A stretch of DNA of 16,305 nt, taken from the NCBI GenBank assembly GCA_030654205.1, contig JAURXW010000210.1, positions 1 through 16,305 on the forward strand. Reading direction: 5' to 3'. Below the pieces are notes generated by a model that was not told the origin of the DNA, ran no database searches, and was given only the letters and a program-made list of their open reading frames with translations. Origin of the DNA: Bacteriovorax sp. GTDB lineage: Bacteria > Bdellovibrionota > Bacteriovoracia > Bacteriovoracales > Bacteriovoracaceae. Below, piece after piece: positions 7,269-14,268 of this stretch (positions within the stretch are counted from its first letter, which is position 1; each line of letters opens with the position of its first letter). The translations under genes and the position numbers were made by a program.

Positions 7269-9007
7269 CATTCACGTTCGTATTCTTCTAACCAATCTTT
7301 TTCTTCAGACGTAAGCATCTCTTCATTAATAAGATCGTGATCAAAGCCAATATAAACTAACGGCCTAAAGTGAAGCATGCCGTTTATTTTGGGATGCTTT
7401 TCAATAACTGCAATATTTTCAAGTCGAACTCCGCCAAAACCTGGAATATAAATTCCTGGCTCAATCGAGCCAACAGTATGCTCCTTGAGCGGCACTGCTG
7501 AAGTTGTAGAAAGACGATATCCACCTTCGTGAACATTTATTCCAACTCCATGTCCAGTTCCGTGGTTATAATTAAGTCCGTATTTAAAAACTGGCTGACG
7601 AGCAAGTCCATCAATTAAACTCCCCCATGCCCCCTCTGGAAAGACAGCATTTTGAGTATGAAGAATTGATTTTAAAACAACTGTATAAATTTCTTTTTGA
7701 CGTTTATTGGCCACACCACTTGATAAAAAAGCGCGTGTCGTATCGGTGGCATATCCAGATTCAAAATAAGCTCCAGAATCAAGAAGAATTAATTCATCTT
7801 TTTTAATAACCACATCATCACTTGGGCTTGAGAAATGGATAATTGAAGAGTTGGCACCAACTGCAGCAATCGTTTTAAAACTTTGTGCCAAAGCACCATT
7901 GTTTTTATAAAACTCATTGGCCTTATTATAAAAATCAAGCTCAGTTAAATGAGCTCCATCTTTCATTTGTTCTTTAGTCCAAAGTATTGTTTCAAAAATA
8001 GCCTGGTCCCCTCTATTAAAAGAGCTTTCCATAGATTTTATTTCAGCGGCATTCTTAGATGAATGAAATGGAATCAATCCAACAGATTGATTCTCTAAAT
8101 TTTCCTCTCCGAAATGTTTTTTTAATTTTTGAAAGTCAGCAGCATTAAGGGATTTGTCAGAATAATATACTTTTTTAATTGCTGTCACTTCAGCACCTAA
8201 AAATTTTGTCCAGGTTGTTTCGTATTCACTAACCAGCTCTAAAAAACTTTCTAAATTTGAAAATTTGCCCAGAGAAATTTCGATCTCAGGACAAAGAACT
8301 TCACCTTCAAGATTTTCCAATAAAAGATAAACTCGTTGATGAGTTGCAAGGGCTTTGGCCTTAAAGGTACTTTGATAAGGCATTTCAAATCGCCGTAAAT
8401 TAGTTATCCAGGCAATTGAATCAAGTGCCGTAATAAAAAATGCTTCACCGGGCTTAACGATCCGTTGACACTTATCTTTCGTAGACTCTCCAACTAACTC
8501 AAGCCCTACTTCAAAAATTTTCTTCTCTGAATCTATTGATTGAAAATCAATAACAGAAGCAAGTTCTGCATTATTAAAAGATTTTACGTTTGTTATATTT
8601 GAAAATTCTCTAAATAATGAAAGATCAATTCGGTCTCCTTCCACTCCTAGATTTTTAAGACCGCGCTCATGAATAATTTCTTCCATCGCCGTTTGTAATC
8701 CCATACCATAGGGACATTTATAAACTTCAACAAGATTAAGATCCACTTCAATATCGGCCTGTTCAAAATATCGTCCGTCGACAAAAAGAATAACTTTTCC
8801 ATTTAGTGGAACGATAACCTCGGCTGTAGACCCGGTAAAATTGGTCACGTAGTAGCGATGACAATCGCTTAATGGTACATATTCATTAAGAAAAATATCA
8901 TTCGTTGAAACATAAAAAGAATCAAGCTTTTGGGCCTTCATAAAACTTTTCAGTTTCACTATATTGTTTTTGATATCTTCTAAATTTAAAAAACGCTCTT
9001 TTGACAT
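7232..9007 (-). CDS. Xaa-Pro aminopeptidase (M24B), long cytosolic type
   Basis: It removes N-terminal residues preceding proline using a two-metal centre. At 591 residues it has the three-domain layout of eukaryote-like XPNPEP1: two creatinase-like N domains (about 10-150 and 160-310), a pita-bread M24 domain (about 320-535) and a short C-terminal M24_C segment. Metal ligands are D410 (LILLDSGA), D422 (YATDTTR), H486 (HGTGHGVG), E516 (SIEPGIY) and E530 (VRLENIAVI). There is no signal peptide, so it is cytosolic. An AAGG ribosome site lies about 9 nt before the ATG. It is convergent with the matrixin gene and overlaps it by 37 nt. The probable role is peptide catabolism, fitting an organism that feeds on protein. 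It is distinct from the shorter bacterial PepP, so I give no symbol. Confidence 0.95.
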   Translation of the reverse strand: MSKERFLNLEDIKNNIVKLKSFMKAQKLDSFYVSTNDIFLNEYVPLSDCHRYYVTNFTGSTAEVIVPLNGKVILFVDGRYFEQADIEVDLNLVEVYKCPYGMGLQTAMEEIIHERGLKNLGVEGDRIDLSLFREFSNITNVKSFNNAELASVIDFQSIDSEKKIFEVGLELVGESTKDKCQRIVKPGEAFFITALDSIAWITNLRRFEMPYQSTFKAKALATHQRVYLLLENLEGEVLCPEIEISLGKFSNLESFLELVSEYETTWTKFLGAEVTAIKKVYYSDKSLNAADFQKLKKHFGEENLENQSVGLIPFHSSKNAAEIKSMESSFNRGDQAIFETILWTKEQMKDGAHLTELDFYNKANEFYKNNGALAQSFKTIAAVGANSSIIHFSSPSDDVVIKKDELILLDSGAYFESGYATDTTRAFLSSGVANKRQKEIYTVVLKSILHTQNAVFPEGAWGSLIDGLARQPVFKYGLNYNHGTGHGVGINVHEGGYRLSTTSAVPLKEHTVGSIEPGIYIPGFGGVRLENIAVIEKHPKINGMLHFRPLVYIGFDHDLINEEMLTSEEKDWLEEYERECQKRARSFKYRS

Positions 9008-9088
9008 AAAATTAAACCTTTTTACTAAAGTTTTAGAGTTAATGAACCGATAAATAACTTAGGCATTGTAACCCATTGAAGTGACTAT

Positions 9089-9241
9089 ATGAAATCAAAA
9101 CTCAATCCTATCTACCTAATTGTTGGACTTTTTTTGTTCAAAGTTGGAGTTATTGATAATTTTCGCAATATGGGACATCACCAAAATGACAGGATCATTG
9201 CCAGCGAGGCACCTAGCAACAACCTAAAACCCATTCGTTAA
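9089..9241 (+). CDS. Small single-pass membrane peptide (50 aa), hypothetical
   Basis: An ATG at 9089 opens a 50-codon frame ending at a TAA. The product starts MKSKLNPIYLIVGLFLFKVG, a lysine-flanked hydrophobic segment of about 15 residues, followed by a polar tail with GHHQND and ending NLKPIR. This looks like a small inner-membrane peptide or an uncleaved anchor. The ribosome site is weak (GAAG at 9078-9081). It starts 81 nt from the divergent aminopeptidase start, in a place suited to its own promoter. I recognise no family. Coding is plausible from the sensible amphiphilic product but not proven. Confidence 0.45.
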   Translation: MKSKLNPIYLIVGLFLFKVGVIDNFRNMGHHQNDRIIASEAPSNNLKPIR

Positions 9242-9353
9242 GAGCTATCTGTTTCAATTCTTTACCCAAGTATTTTTTCCAAGGGCCGGATCAAAAACGA
9301 TTTTTGCGTTTACAATAATTTTTTATAACCTTTGTATTACAAACGGAATTGAT

Positions 9354-9391
9354 GTCAGTCTCTAAAGACAAAAATTTACAGTGGCACTGAC
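9354..9391. repeat. Short palindromic structure after the cysteine-rich gene
   Basis: GTCAGT (9354-9359) is inverted as ACTGAC (9386-9391), and an odd palindrome CAGTGGCACTG lies at 9379-9389. It sits about 20 nt beyond the stop of the minus-strand cysteine-rich gene and could be its 3' structure or a remnant of a repetitive element. There is no T-run, so it is not a standard terminator. Confidence 0.35.
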
Positions 9392-9412
9392 CTAATTGTA
9401 TCGGAAATATTG

Positions 9413-9697
9413 TTAATAGGAACAAGCATCGGGGCAACTCAGATTACAGCTTCCTAAGCTCATAAACGATCCTCCGCAGTCGGCTCCATTGTCCAAAGCA
9501 CATTGGGCCACACCACTAGCTCCAGAGGCATAAGCACCACAAGTGCAAGCGATATTAACTCTGCAATAATAGGCAGGGGCTGCACTAATTGTCTCAAAGT
9601 TGCCAATCAAGAATCCAAAAATCAATGGAGTTAATAAAGCAAAAGAAATTTTAAAAAATTTGGGTTTCGAAAGATAAAATACTAGAAAGTTAATCAT
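9413..9697 (-). CDS. Secreted cysteine-rich small protein, unknown
   Basis: A 94-residue protein with a hydrophobic N-terminal export segment (about 14-32) and a likely signal-peptidase site near ISAAPA (residues 38-42). The mature part of about 52 residues holds eight cysteines (C45, C51, C53, C66, C74, C84, C88, C92; spacing 5-1-12-7-9-3-3), consistent with four disulphides in a compact extracellular fold. It is otherwise rich in Gly, Ala and Ser. A good AGAGGCAGG ribosome site precedes the ATG. I recognise no family: a disulphide-rich toxin, a surface adhesin or an inhibitor are all possible. It stands alone on the minus strand between the 50-aa peptide and a 412-nt non-coding stretch. Confidence 0.65.
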   Translation of the reverse strand: MINFLVFYLSKPKFFKISFALLTPLIFGFLIGNFETISAAPAYYCRVNIACTCGAYASGASGVAQCALDNGADCGGSFMSLGSCNLSCPDACSY

Positions 9698-10109
9698 AAA
9701 ATTACCTGCCTCTAATATATATTTAATTAGTGCGGATTTGTAAATTATATCAAAATTTAGGTATTTGTATATAAATAAATCTGGATTATCAAAACTTCAT
9801 TATTAAGTGGAAAACACTGCCTAAGCGTTTAATTTTTACTACTCTTTAGGCTTTCGAGTAAATAAAACTTTCATTTGATCGGCCATTCATCCCAAAAGCC
9901 ACGATGAAAAATAACGAACATAAGCTCTGATCATCGAAATATTGCTAAGACTCAAATAACAACGGGTCAAATTTAAGGCCCGTTAGTTTTTAATATAGTT
10001 AGCGAATCAGACTTTGATATTTTTCTTAGTGGTATAGATATTATATCATCAATATGCTTGCTTCCAAATAGTCGTTCAACAGGAATAAAGCCTACGACGT
10101 ATTAAAGCT
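9698..10109. other. 412-nt non-coding stretch with an orphan terminator
   Basis: No convincing coding frame is present on either strand. Near 9700 it holds the promoter side of the cysteine-rich gene. In its middle are short inverted repeats: TACTC/GAGTA at 9840-9844 and 9856-9860, and CGATGA/TCATCG at 9902-9907 and 9931-9936. A plus-strand terminator follows at 9961-9992. At its right edge an AT-rich palindrome (ATTAAAGCTTTAAT, 10101-10114) covers the subtilase stop codon. The stretch could hold a plus-strand small RNA. Confidence 0.5.
9961..9992 (+). terminator. Plus-strand terminator without an upstream gene
   Basis: AACGGG (9961-9966) pairs with CCCGTT (9979-9984), then AGTTTTT follows. 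The T-run makes plus the working direction, yet no plus-strand gene ends nearby; the closest is the 50-aa frame that stops 720 nt upstream. Confidence 0.55.
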
Positions 10110-11954
10110 TTAATGATTGCAGAAACCTTGGCTCACTAACTTATCAAAATTGGGTTCAAAATATTTTGAAAGCTGATTGTTCAACTGCATTTTATCATAA
10201 CATTTCAACTCCATCTTTGAAGAATTACTAATTAAGCTATTTTTAAGAAAGTAAGCCATTATCGATATATTTAATGGGCTATTATATTTTAAATAATCTA
10301 AATTAAAATCATATCCTTTTTCTGATTGGACTATCCCATCAGATGAGGTGGACATCCCGAAAGTAACTATAGGATATTTTGTAAAAATTTTTAAAATTGC
10401 ATCAGTATATATTTCAGAGTTTGGTATATCTTTTAGGGAGTATATAATTTTAAAAATATCGTTATTATCAACATTGGCAGCATTAAAATTAGATTCAAAT
10501 TCTTTGATTTTTTTTAAAATACTGTTTTTAGGAGCATTTGGCATATAACCAATAATCCTAAAATATTGTATAGGAGAAAGAGATTCGAGATCTTTATAGG
10601 TCAACTCTTTATTCTTCGAATATAGATCGTAATAGGTGGCATTTTTAAAAAAACCCAATGACTCATAAGTGCAGCTTAATAATGAACTAATTGCTTTATC
10701 TTGAGTAAGAAAAAAAGCTTTTCTTAAAACTTTTAAATCATCAGCAAGGTCGCAGCTTTTAGCTTGATAAATTGAACTTTTTCTTAGAGCACAAGTAGGT
10801 ATTTCTTTAAGGATTTTTTTGATAGATGGTGCTGTATTAAGTGAGGCTAATTCGAATTGATAATTGGAATCATTCAAAGCTTCCTTTTGAATGCACGAAG
10901 CATCTTCAAGGCACTTTTCTTTTATTTTAATAGCAACCCTAAAGGCTTTGTAAGAGTTCAATGTTCCAGAGCCATTGGAATTATTTTTCACAGGAAATGG
11001 CATAGATGATTTGGTTAGAATACCTTTAATTATTTCAAGTTTACTTACACCGAGAACCGCAACAATGTTTGAAGATGCTCCAGAAACCATTGGAGCAGCA
11101 CCTGAAGACCCTCCAAAACGAGTGAAGGTTCCATTTTTGATGCTACTTAACTGATTCATTCCAGAAGGAGCTACAATATCTATATGGCCTCCATCTGTAC
11201 TTTCTTGAGAATAATAGCCCTCATCTCCAATCCAACCTACAATTATAAAGTTTTTATCTGGCGTATTTTTAAAATTTAAATGCGGATATGGATAATTATT
11301 TCCACCAGAGACAATAATGGTAACGTTTTGGTCTTTAATTTTCTTTAATGGTTCTTGAGCTCTATCATCTGTCCAAAAAATCATAGAGTTATTTATTACG
11401 TTTGGAAAACCATCCTTTAAAAAAACTTCATAAGCTTTTCCGTATCCGGCGGGATCATTATTCATTGAAACTAAGTGATCAATTTTTCCAACTGCTCCAG
11501 ATGAAACAATGGAATTTGAAAAAGTTAGATTGGCGGTATTGGTCCCATGCTCAAACTCTTCACCTGTTTTGAGTGGGAAGCCAGGCAACCCACTGAAGGT
11601 ATCATCTAGAATAGCAATTTTAGGGATTAGAGAAAGATGAGTATTTGAAATTTCATCTTTAACCAAGTCTGCTCCAATATATTCTTGAGCCCAGCTTCCC
11701 GTAATTCTAGAAAAATCAATTTGAGTTTTTCTGTCCTTATTTTGCTTTAAGAAAAAAGCATTTGTTTCACTATTGTTTGAAAACAACCAAGGCATATCAT
11801 TCATCGACCTAAGCTGATTGCATTTATGTTTTTGAAATAAATTGAGCTTATTTATCATCGGTATTTCCACATTGATCTCAGTAGGAACAGGCTCGCAAAT
11901 AGCGTAGAGAATGTTTGGTAGAATTAATAAAATGAATAGGACATTAAATTTCAT
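10110..11954 (-). CDS. Exported subtilisin-like serine protease (S8), atypical
   Basis: A 614-residue protein with a signal peptide (FNVLFILLILPNILYA). The S8 triad is visible: D117 in IAILDD, H136 in EHGTNTANL and S284 in FGGSSGAAPMVSGA, with N219/N220 (VSGGNN) as the oxyanion asparagine. It departs from the family norm: GSSGAAP stands where GTSMAxP is usual, and the Asp motif is DDTFS rather than D(S/T)G. The first ~100 residues could be a propeptide. About 300 residues after the catalytic domain (about 320-614) form an unrecognised region with several cysteines. It probably acts outside the cytoplasm on protein substrates. No Shine-Dalgarno site precedes the ATG. It is flanked on both sides by non-coding stretches that each hold a plus-strand terminator. 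Confidence 0.8.
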   Translation of the reverse strand: MKFNVLFILLILPNILYAICEPVPTEINVEIPMINKLNLFQKHKCNQLRSMNDMPWLFSNNSETNAFFLKQNKDRKTQIDFSRITGSWAQEYIGADLVKDEISNTHLSLIPKIAILDDTFSGLPGFPLKTGEEFEHGTNTANLTFSNSIVSSGAVGKIDHLVSMNNDPAGYGKAYEVFLKDGFPNVINNSMIFWTDDRAQEPLKKIKDQNVTIIVSGGNNYPYPHLNFKNTPDKNFIIVGWIGDEGYYSQESTDGGHIDIVAPSGMNQLSSIKNGTFTRFGGSSGAAPMVSGASSNIVAVLGVSKLEIIKGILTKSSMPFPVKNNSNGSGTLNSYKAFRVAIKIKEKCLEDASCIQKEALNDSNYQFELASLNTAPSIKKILKEIPTCALRKSSIYQAKSCDLADDLKVLRKAFFLTQDKAISSLLSCTYESLGFFKNATYYDLYSKNKELTYKDLESLSPIQYFRIIGYMPNAPKNSILKKIKEFESNFNAANVDNNDIFKIIYSLKDIPNSEIYTDAILKIFTKYPIVTFGMSTSSDGIVQSEKGYDFNLDYLKYNSPLNISIMAYFLKNSLISNSSKMELKCYDKMQLNNQLSKYFEPNFDKLVSQGFCNH

Positions 11955-11985
11955 AAGAAATTATCGGTTTTATTAATAATATACT

Positions 11986-12117
11986 TAAGTTGCATACGGA
12001 GCTATTGTCGTCGGAATTATAGTAATGCTTCTGAAAGGCCATTTGGTTACGAGATCTTGGCCTTTCCTATCCACGATCAGGCCCCAACACCTTAAAAAAT
12101 ACTATAAGGTGGTTTTT
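11986..12117 (+). ncRNA. Candidate structured small RNA
   Basis: Between the divergent subtilase and 104-aa genes lies a plus-strand structure: a 9-bp stem GAAAGGCCA/TGGCCTTTC (12033-12041 and 12058-12066, 16-nt loop), a C-rich single-stranded stretch, then a terminator. A TATACT -10-like box (11980-11985) could start it, but the -35 region is poor. The start is therefore a guess; the terminator end is better supported. A 33-codon frame from 12025 runs through the terminator and is not credible as coding. Confidence 0.45.
12088..12117 (+). terminator. Rho-independent terminator in a divergent intergenic region
   Basis: CACCTTA (12088-12094) pairs with TAAGGTG (12105-12111) around a 10-nt loop and is followed by GTTTTT. 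The T-run gives plus-strand direction. It lies upstream of the 104-aa gene and downstream of no annotated plus-strand gene, so it marks the end of an unannotated transcript or is a leader attenuator. Confidence 0.7.
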
Positions 12118-12254
12118 GTTATCTAGAACGAAGAGTTTCAATAATTTCAGGGCTTACGAACTATTACTCATGATCACAAGAAAATGAATGTCTATTTTTT
12201 CTACAGATGAAATTGTAAGTTTTTCAAAAATATTTTTTTCGAATAAATTTATTT

Positions 12255-12260
12255 TATACT
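12255..12260 (+). promoter_or_regulatory. Likely -10 box of the 104-aa secreted protein gene
   Basis: TATACT (5 of 6 matches to TATAAT) lies 67 nt before the ATG, just after an AT-rich palindrome AATAAATTTATT (12242-12253). No good -35 box is visible at the proper distance. The nearby terminator at 12088-12117 is upstream of this promoter, so the gene has its own transcript. Confidence 0.4.
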
Positions 12261-12327
12261 TTCAAAAACAACAACACGGATATGTGATCCCAAACAGACA
12301 GAGCACTATCTAAAAAAGGAAAAAACT

Positions 12328-12642
12328 ATGAAAAAAGTGATTATTTTAATTCTAACTCTTACTTCATCTATTGGATTTTCCAGCGAAAAAATCTCAATTA
12401 AACAACTGGCACAGAAAGAAGAATTAGACACATGTTCAGATTATACTGCGAGATTTTTAATAGCTTATGAGGCAGATAACAACAAAAAAATACAAGTAAA
12501 ACAAGACGCAGATCCAACCGAAGTTGAATTGAAAATATCACTTAAAAACGTTGGCTCAAGAATAGCTTATATTGAATTACAAATGTGTTTAGCAACAATT
12601 CAAAGAGTTTTAGCTCAACAAGAACTAGGAAAACTTAATTGA
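12328..12642 (+). CDS. Small exported protein, hypothetical
   Basis: A 104-residue protein with a standard signal peptide (KKVIILILTLTSSIGFSS, cleavage near residue 17-19) and an AAGGA ribosome site 7 nt before the ATG. The mature part is about 85 residues, polar and probably mostly helical, with two cysteines (in DTCSDY and QMCLAT) that could form one disulphide in the periplasm. No transmembrane segment or lipobox is visible. I recognise no family and can assign no role. It has its own -10 box and ends before a strong shared palindromic terminator. Confidence 0.7.
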   Translation: MKKVIILILTLTSSIGFSSEKISIKQLAQKEELDTCSDYTARFLIAYEADNNKKIQVKQDADPTEVELKISLKNVGSRIAYIELQMCLATIQRVLAQQELGKLN

Positions 12643-12700
12643 AAATAATTCCTCAATCCTCTAAGAAAAATATCAACATGATTCGATAACTAAATTAAAA

Positions 12701-12724
12701 ACAAACGGGCCTAGGCCCGTTTGT
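12701..12724. terminator. Perfect palindrome, bidirectional terminator
   Basis: A 24-bp perfect palindrome with half-site ACAAACGGGCCT lies between two convergent genes, 58 nt after the 104-aa gene stop and 42 nt after the MORN-repeat gene stop. The minus-strand side is followed by TTTTTAATTT, so it is a good intrinsic terminator for the MORN-repeat gene; the plus side is followed only by TATTTG. Confidence 0.8.
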
Positions 12725-12766
12725 TATTTGAGTCTTAGCAAGTGTAATCAAGAAATATTTTGATAA

Positions 12767-13678
12767 TCAGTTCTTTGGACTTTGATCTTTGATTTTTTTA
12801 AGATTGCATTCCAAGTCTATGTCTTTCAAACCATTTGTGAAGGGAATATCTTTTCTGTAGTCTAAAGTATAAATCGATTCAAAGCTTTCACTGTCTATGT
12901 TGGCAGAAATTGCTTTAAATAGTACGGGTTTTTTAATGGCACTTCCGGATGCGGTTAAGCGAAATGTTTTATTACGTTGAACTTCATAAACTCTTACCTG
13001 AATGCTTCCATCATGAGTTGGCACAGACTCTGGCCCGTAAGGAGCACCTACAATTGCCAAAGACGCTTCTGTTTGTCCGACTGGTATTGCCTCAGAAAAA
13101 GCAGTTTTGTGTATTTCTCCTTCTCCTGTAGCTCGAAGCAACTCTAGCTTTCCATTATGATTGTCCAATGTCACAGCGTCAGCATATGCATGATCTTCAG
13201 TAAATTTAATCCAACCACAATAAATTGGTCGAAAATTTTTCGAAAATTTAACAAGTGTTCCAAGATTTTTCTCATTAACTTTTTTAACAGTCATTGTCTT
13301 TGACAAGATTTCACCATCTTTAAAAATAGTGATACCTTTTGGCAGTCCCTCACTATCATTCGTATAAAGCTTTAGTTCACCATTTAATTTTCCATTTGTG
13401 TAATTAAACTCTGCCCAAGGGAGACCTTTAAAGTCAAATTGTTTGCCAGGGCCATCTTTGTAACCTTTTTTAAACTGTTGTGTAACGAACAACTTTCCTT
13501 CAGGATGATAGCTTAGAGCTTGACCATCTGCTAGACCATTTTTAACTGGCACTTCAAGTAATATATAACGTTTTCCCATAGAGATGCCATAGATTCGTAT
13601 AAAATCATTTTGAGAATTTACTTCAGAAAAACATAGTTTTGTAAATATTGCTAGGAACAGTATAAATAATTTTTTCAT
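12767..13678 (-). CDS. Exported protein with MORN/YwqK-like repeats
   Basis: A 303-residue protein with a signal peptide (KKLFILFLAIFTKLCFS). Residues about 45-125 hold three or four repeats of the form NGxxDGxxxxYxxxGxLxxxxxFKxGxxxG, as in the YwqK/MORN-variant family, whose members are often labelled antitoxins by databases. Residues 130-303 form a separate domain with two cysteines that I do not recognise. Because it is exported, an intracellular antitoxin role is unlikely; a surface or periplasmic binding role is more plausible. No ribosome site is visible before the ATG, and promoter spacing suggests a leaderless transcript. It lies downstream of, and in the same direction as, the 99-aa exported protein gene, with a terminator between. 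Confidence 0.7.
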   Translation of the reverse strand: MKKLFILFLAIFTKLCFSEVNSQNDFIRIYGISMGKRYILLEVPVKNGLADGQALSYHPEGKLFVTQQFKKGYKDGPGKQFDFKGLPWAEFNYTNGKLNGELKLYTNDSEGLPKGITIFKDGEILSKTMTVKKVNEKNLGTLVKFSKNFRPIYCGWIKFTEDHAYADAVTLDNHNGKLELLRATGEGEIHKTAFSEAIPVGQTEASLAIVGAPYGPESVPTHDGSIQVRVYEVQRNKTFRLTASGSAIKKPVLFKAISANIDSESFESIYTLDYRKDIPFTNGLKDIDLECNLKKIKDQSPKN

Positions 13679-13684
13679 CCCAAG

Positions 13685-13713
13685 ATAATTAATCTCGCAA
13701 GATATTCAGTCAA
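13685..13713 (-). promoter_or_regulatory. Probable sigma-70-type promoter giving a leaderless mRNA
   Basis: On the minus strand, TTGACT (13713-13708) and AATTAT (13690-13685) are spaced by 17 nt. Only six bases (CTTGGG) separate the -10 box from the ATG at 13678, which places the start point on or next to the A of the start codon. Confidence 0.5.
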
Positions 13714-13746
13714 TATAGTTTTTTTATTAATGGGAGATAAACGATT

Positions 13747-13801
13747 AAAAAAAACAGCAAGGCTAGCCTTAATGAACAAAGGCCAGGTTTTTACGCCTGG
13801 C
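13747..13801 (-). terminator. Terminator region of the 99-aa gene with alternative hairpins
   Basis: On the minus strand, a GCCAGG/CCTGGC hairpin (13782-13801) is followed by AAGGCTAGCCTT (13759-13770) and then T8 (A8 at 13747-13754 on plus). GCCTT at 13766-13770 can also pair with AAGGC at 13779-13783, which competes with both hairpins. It lies 57-110 nt after the gene stop. Confidence 0.55.
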
Positions 13802-13857
13802 ATCAGATTTTGTATAAAGTCTTTACTTTGAAAGTTGCCGGTCGTTCGCCTGCTTAG

Positions 13858-14157
13858 TTATTTCTGATCAAGATATTTAATGTCCAGTATCTTACAATTT
13901 TCATCTGTAGTTACGGCTGCAGTTTTTTTATCCATTCCGATATACAGAGAAAAATAGTAAGTTCTCAAGGATTCAGTAGGAGCATAAAGGCTATAAAAAG
14001 TAGGATCAGTTACGCTGTAACCATCTCTCTCCATTGGTGCAGCAGCTGCATACGAGGCACACGATTCTGCATCAAAAGTTATTACATCAAGTGCGAAAGC
14101 TGAATGTGCAAAAAAGGCCAACCCAAAAACAATGCTAAACATTTTTAAACTTTTCAT
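13858..14157 (-). CDS. Small exported protein, hypothetical
   Basis: A 99-residue protein. The ATG at 14157 is chosen over one at 14193 because a perfect AAGGAG lies 6 nt upstream and a signal peptide begins there (MFSIVFGLAFFAHSAFA, cleavage after residue 22). The mature part is about 77 residues, Ala/Tyr-rich, with two cysteines (in ESCASY and ENCKIL) that may pair in the periplasm. I recognise no family. It is divergent from the TIGR02147 gene with a 111-nt shared promoter region, an arrangement that suggests regulation by that neighbour. A hairpin region terminates it before the MORN-repeat gene. Confidence 0.7.
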   Translation of the reverse strand: MKSLKMFSIVFGLAFFAHSAFALDVITFDAESCASYAAAAPMERDGYSVTDPTFYSLYAPTESLRTYYFSLYIGMDKKTAAVTTDENCKILDIKYLDQK

Positions 14158-14174
14158 AACGTTCTCCTTAAGTT

Positions 14175-14202
14175 TGTGTTCTGTTAAATGCAATGTAACA
14201 CA
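14175..14202. promoter_or_regulatory. Inverted repeat in divergent promoter, possible operator
   Basis: TGTTA (14182-14186) and TAACA (14196-14200) flank a 9-nt centre, and TGTGTT (14175-14180) mirrors AACACA (14197-14202). The site lies just upstream of the 99-aa gene's ribosome site and 67-94 nt before the ATG of the TIGR02147 gene, where a regulator of either gene could bind. Confidence 0.35.
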
Positions 14203-14268
14203 CTGAGCCTTTTGCTTGTTTTATTTATTTTAAATATATTAATAATATGTTATATTTTTACTAAATAT

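Noticed and set aside
9292..9306. CAAAA/TTTTG hairpin as a terminator after the 50-aa frame
   Set aside because: The stem is only five or six A:T-rich pairs with one closing G:C and no following T-run; it would be unstable.
12025..12126. 33-codon plus-strand frame in the candidate small RNA
   Set aside because: It runs through the terminator stem and T-run, so the mRNA would end before the stop codon; the product has no recognisable features.
14188..14268. N-terminal 27-residue hydrophobic extension of the TIGR02147 protein (would be a membrane anchor)
   Set aside because: Family members start at MDIF; the extension is translated AT-rich promoter DNA and has no ribosome site.
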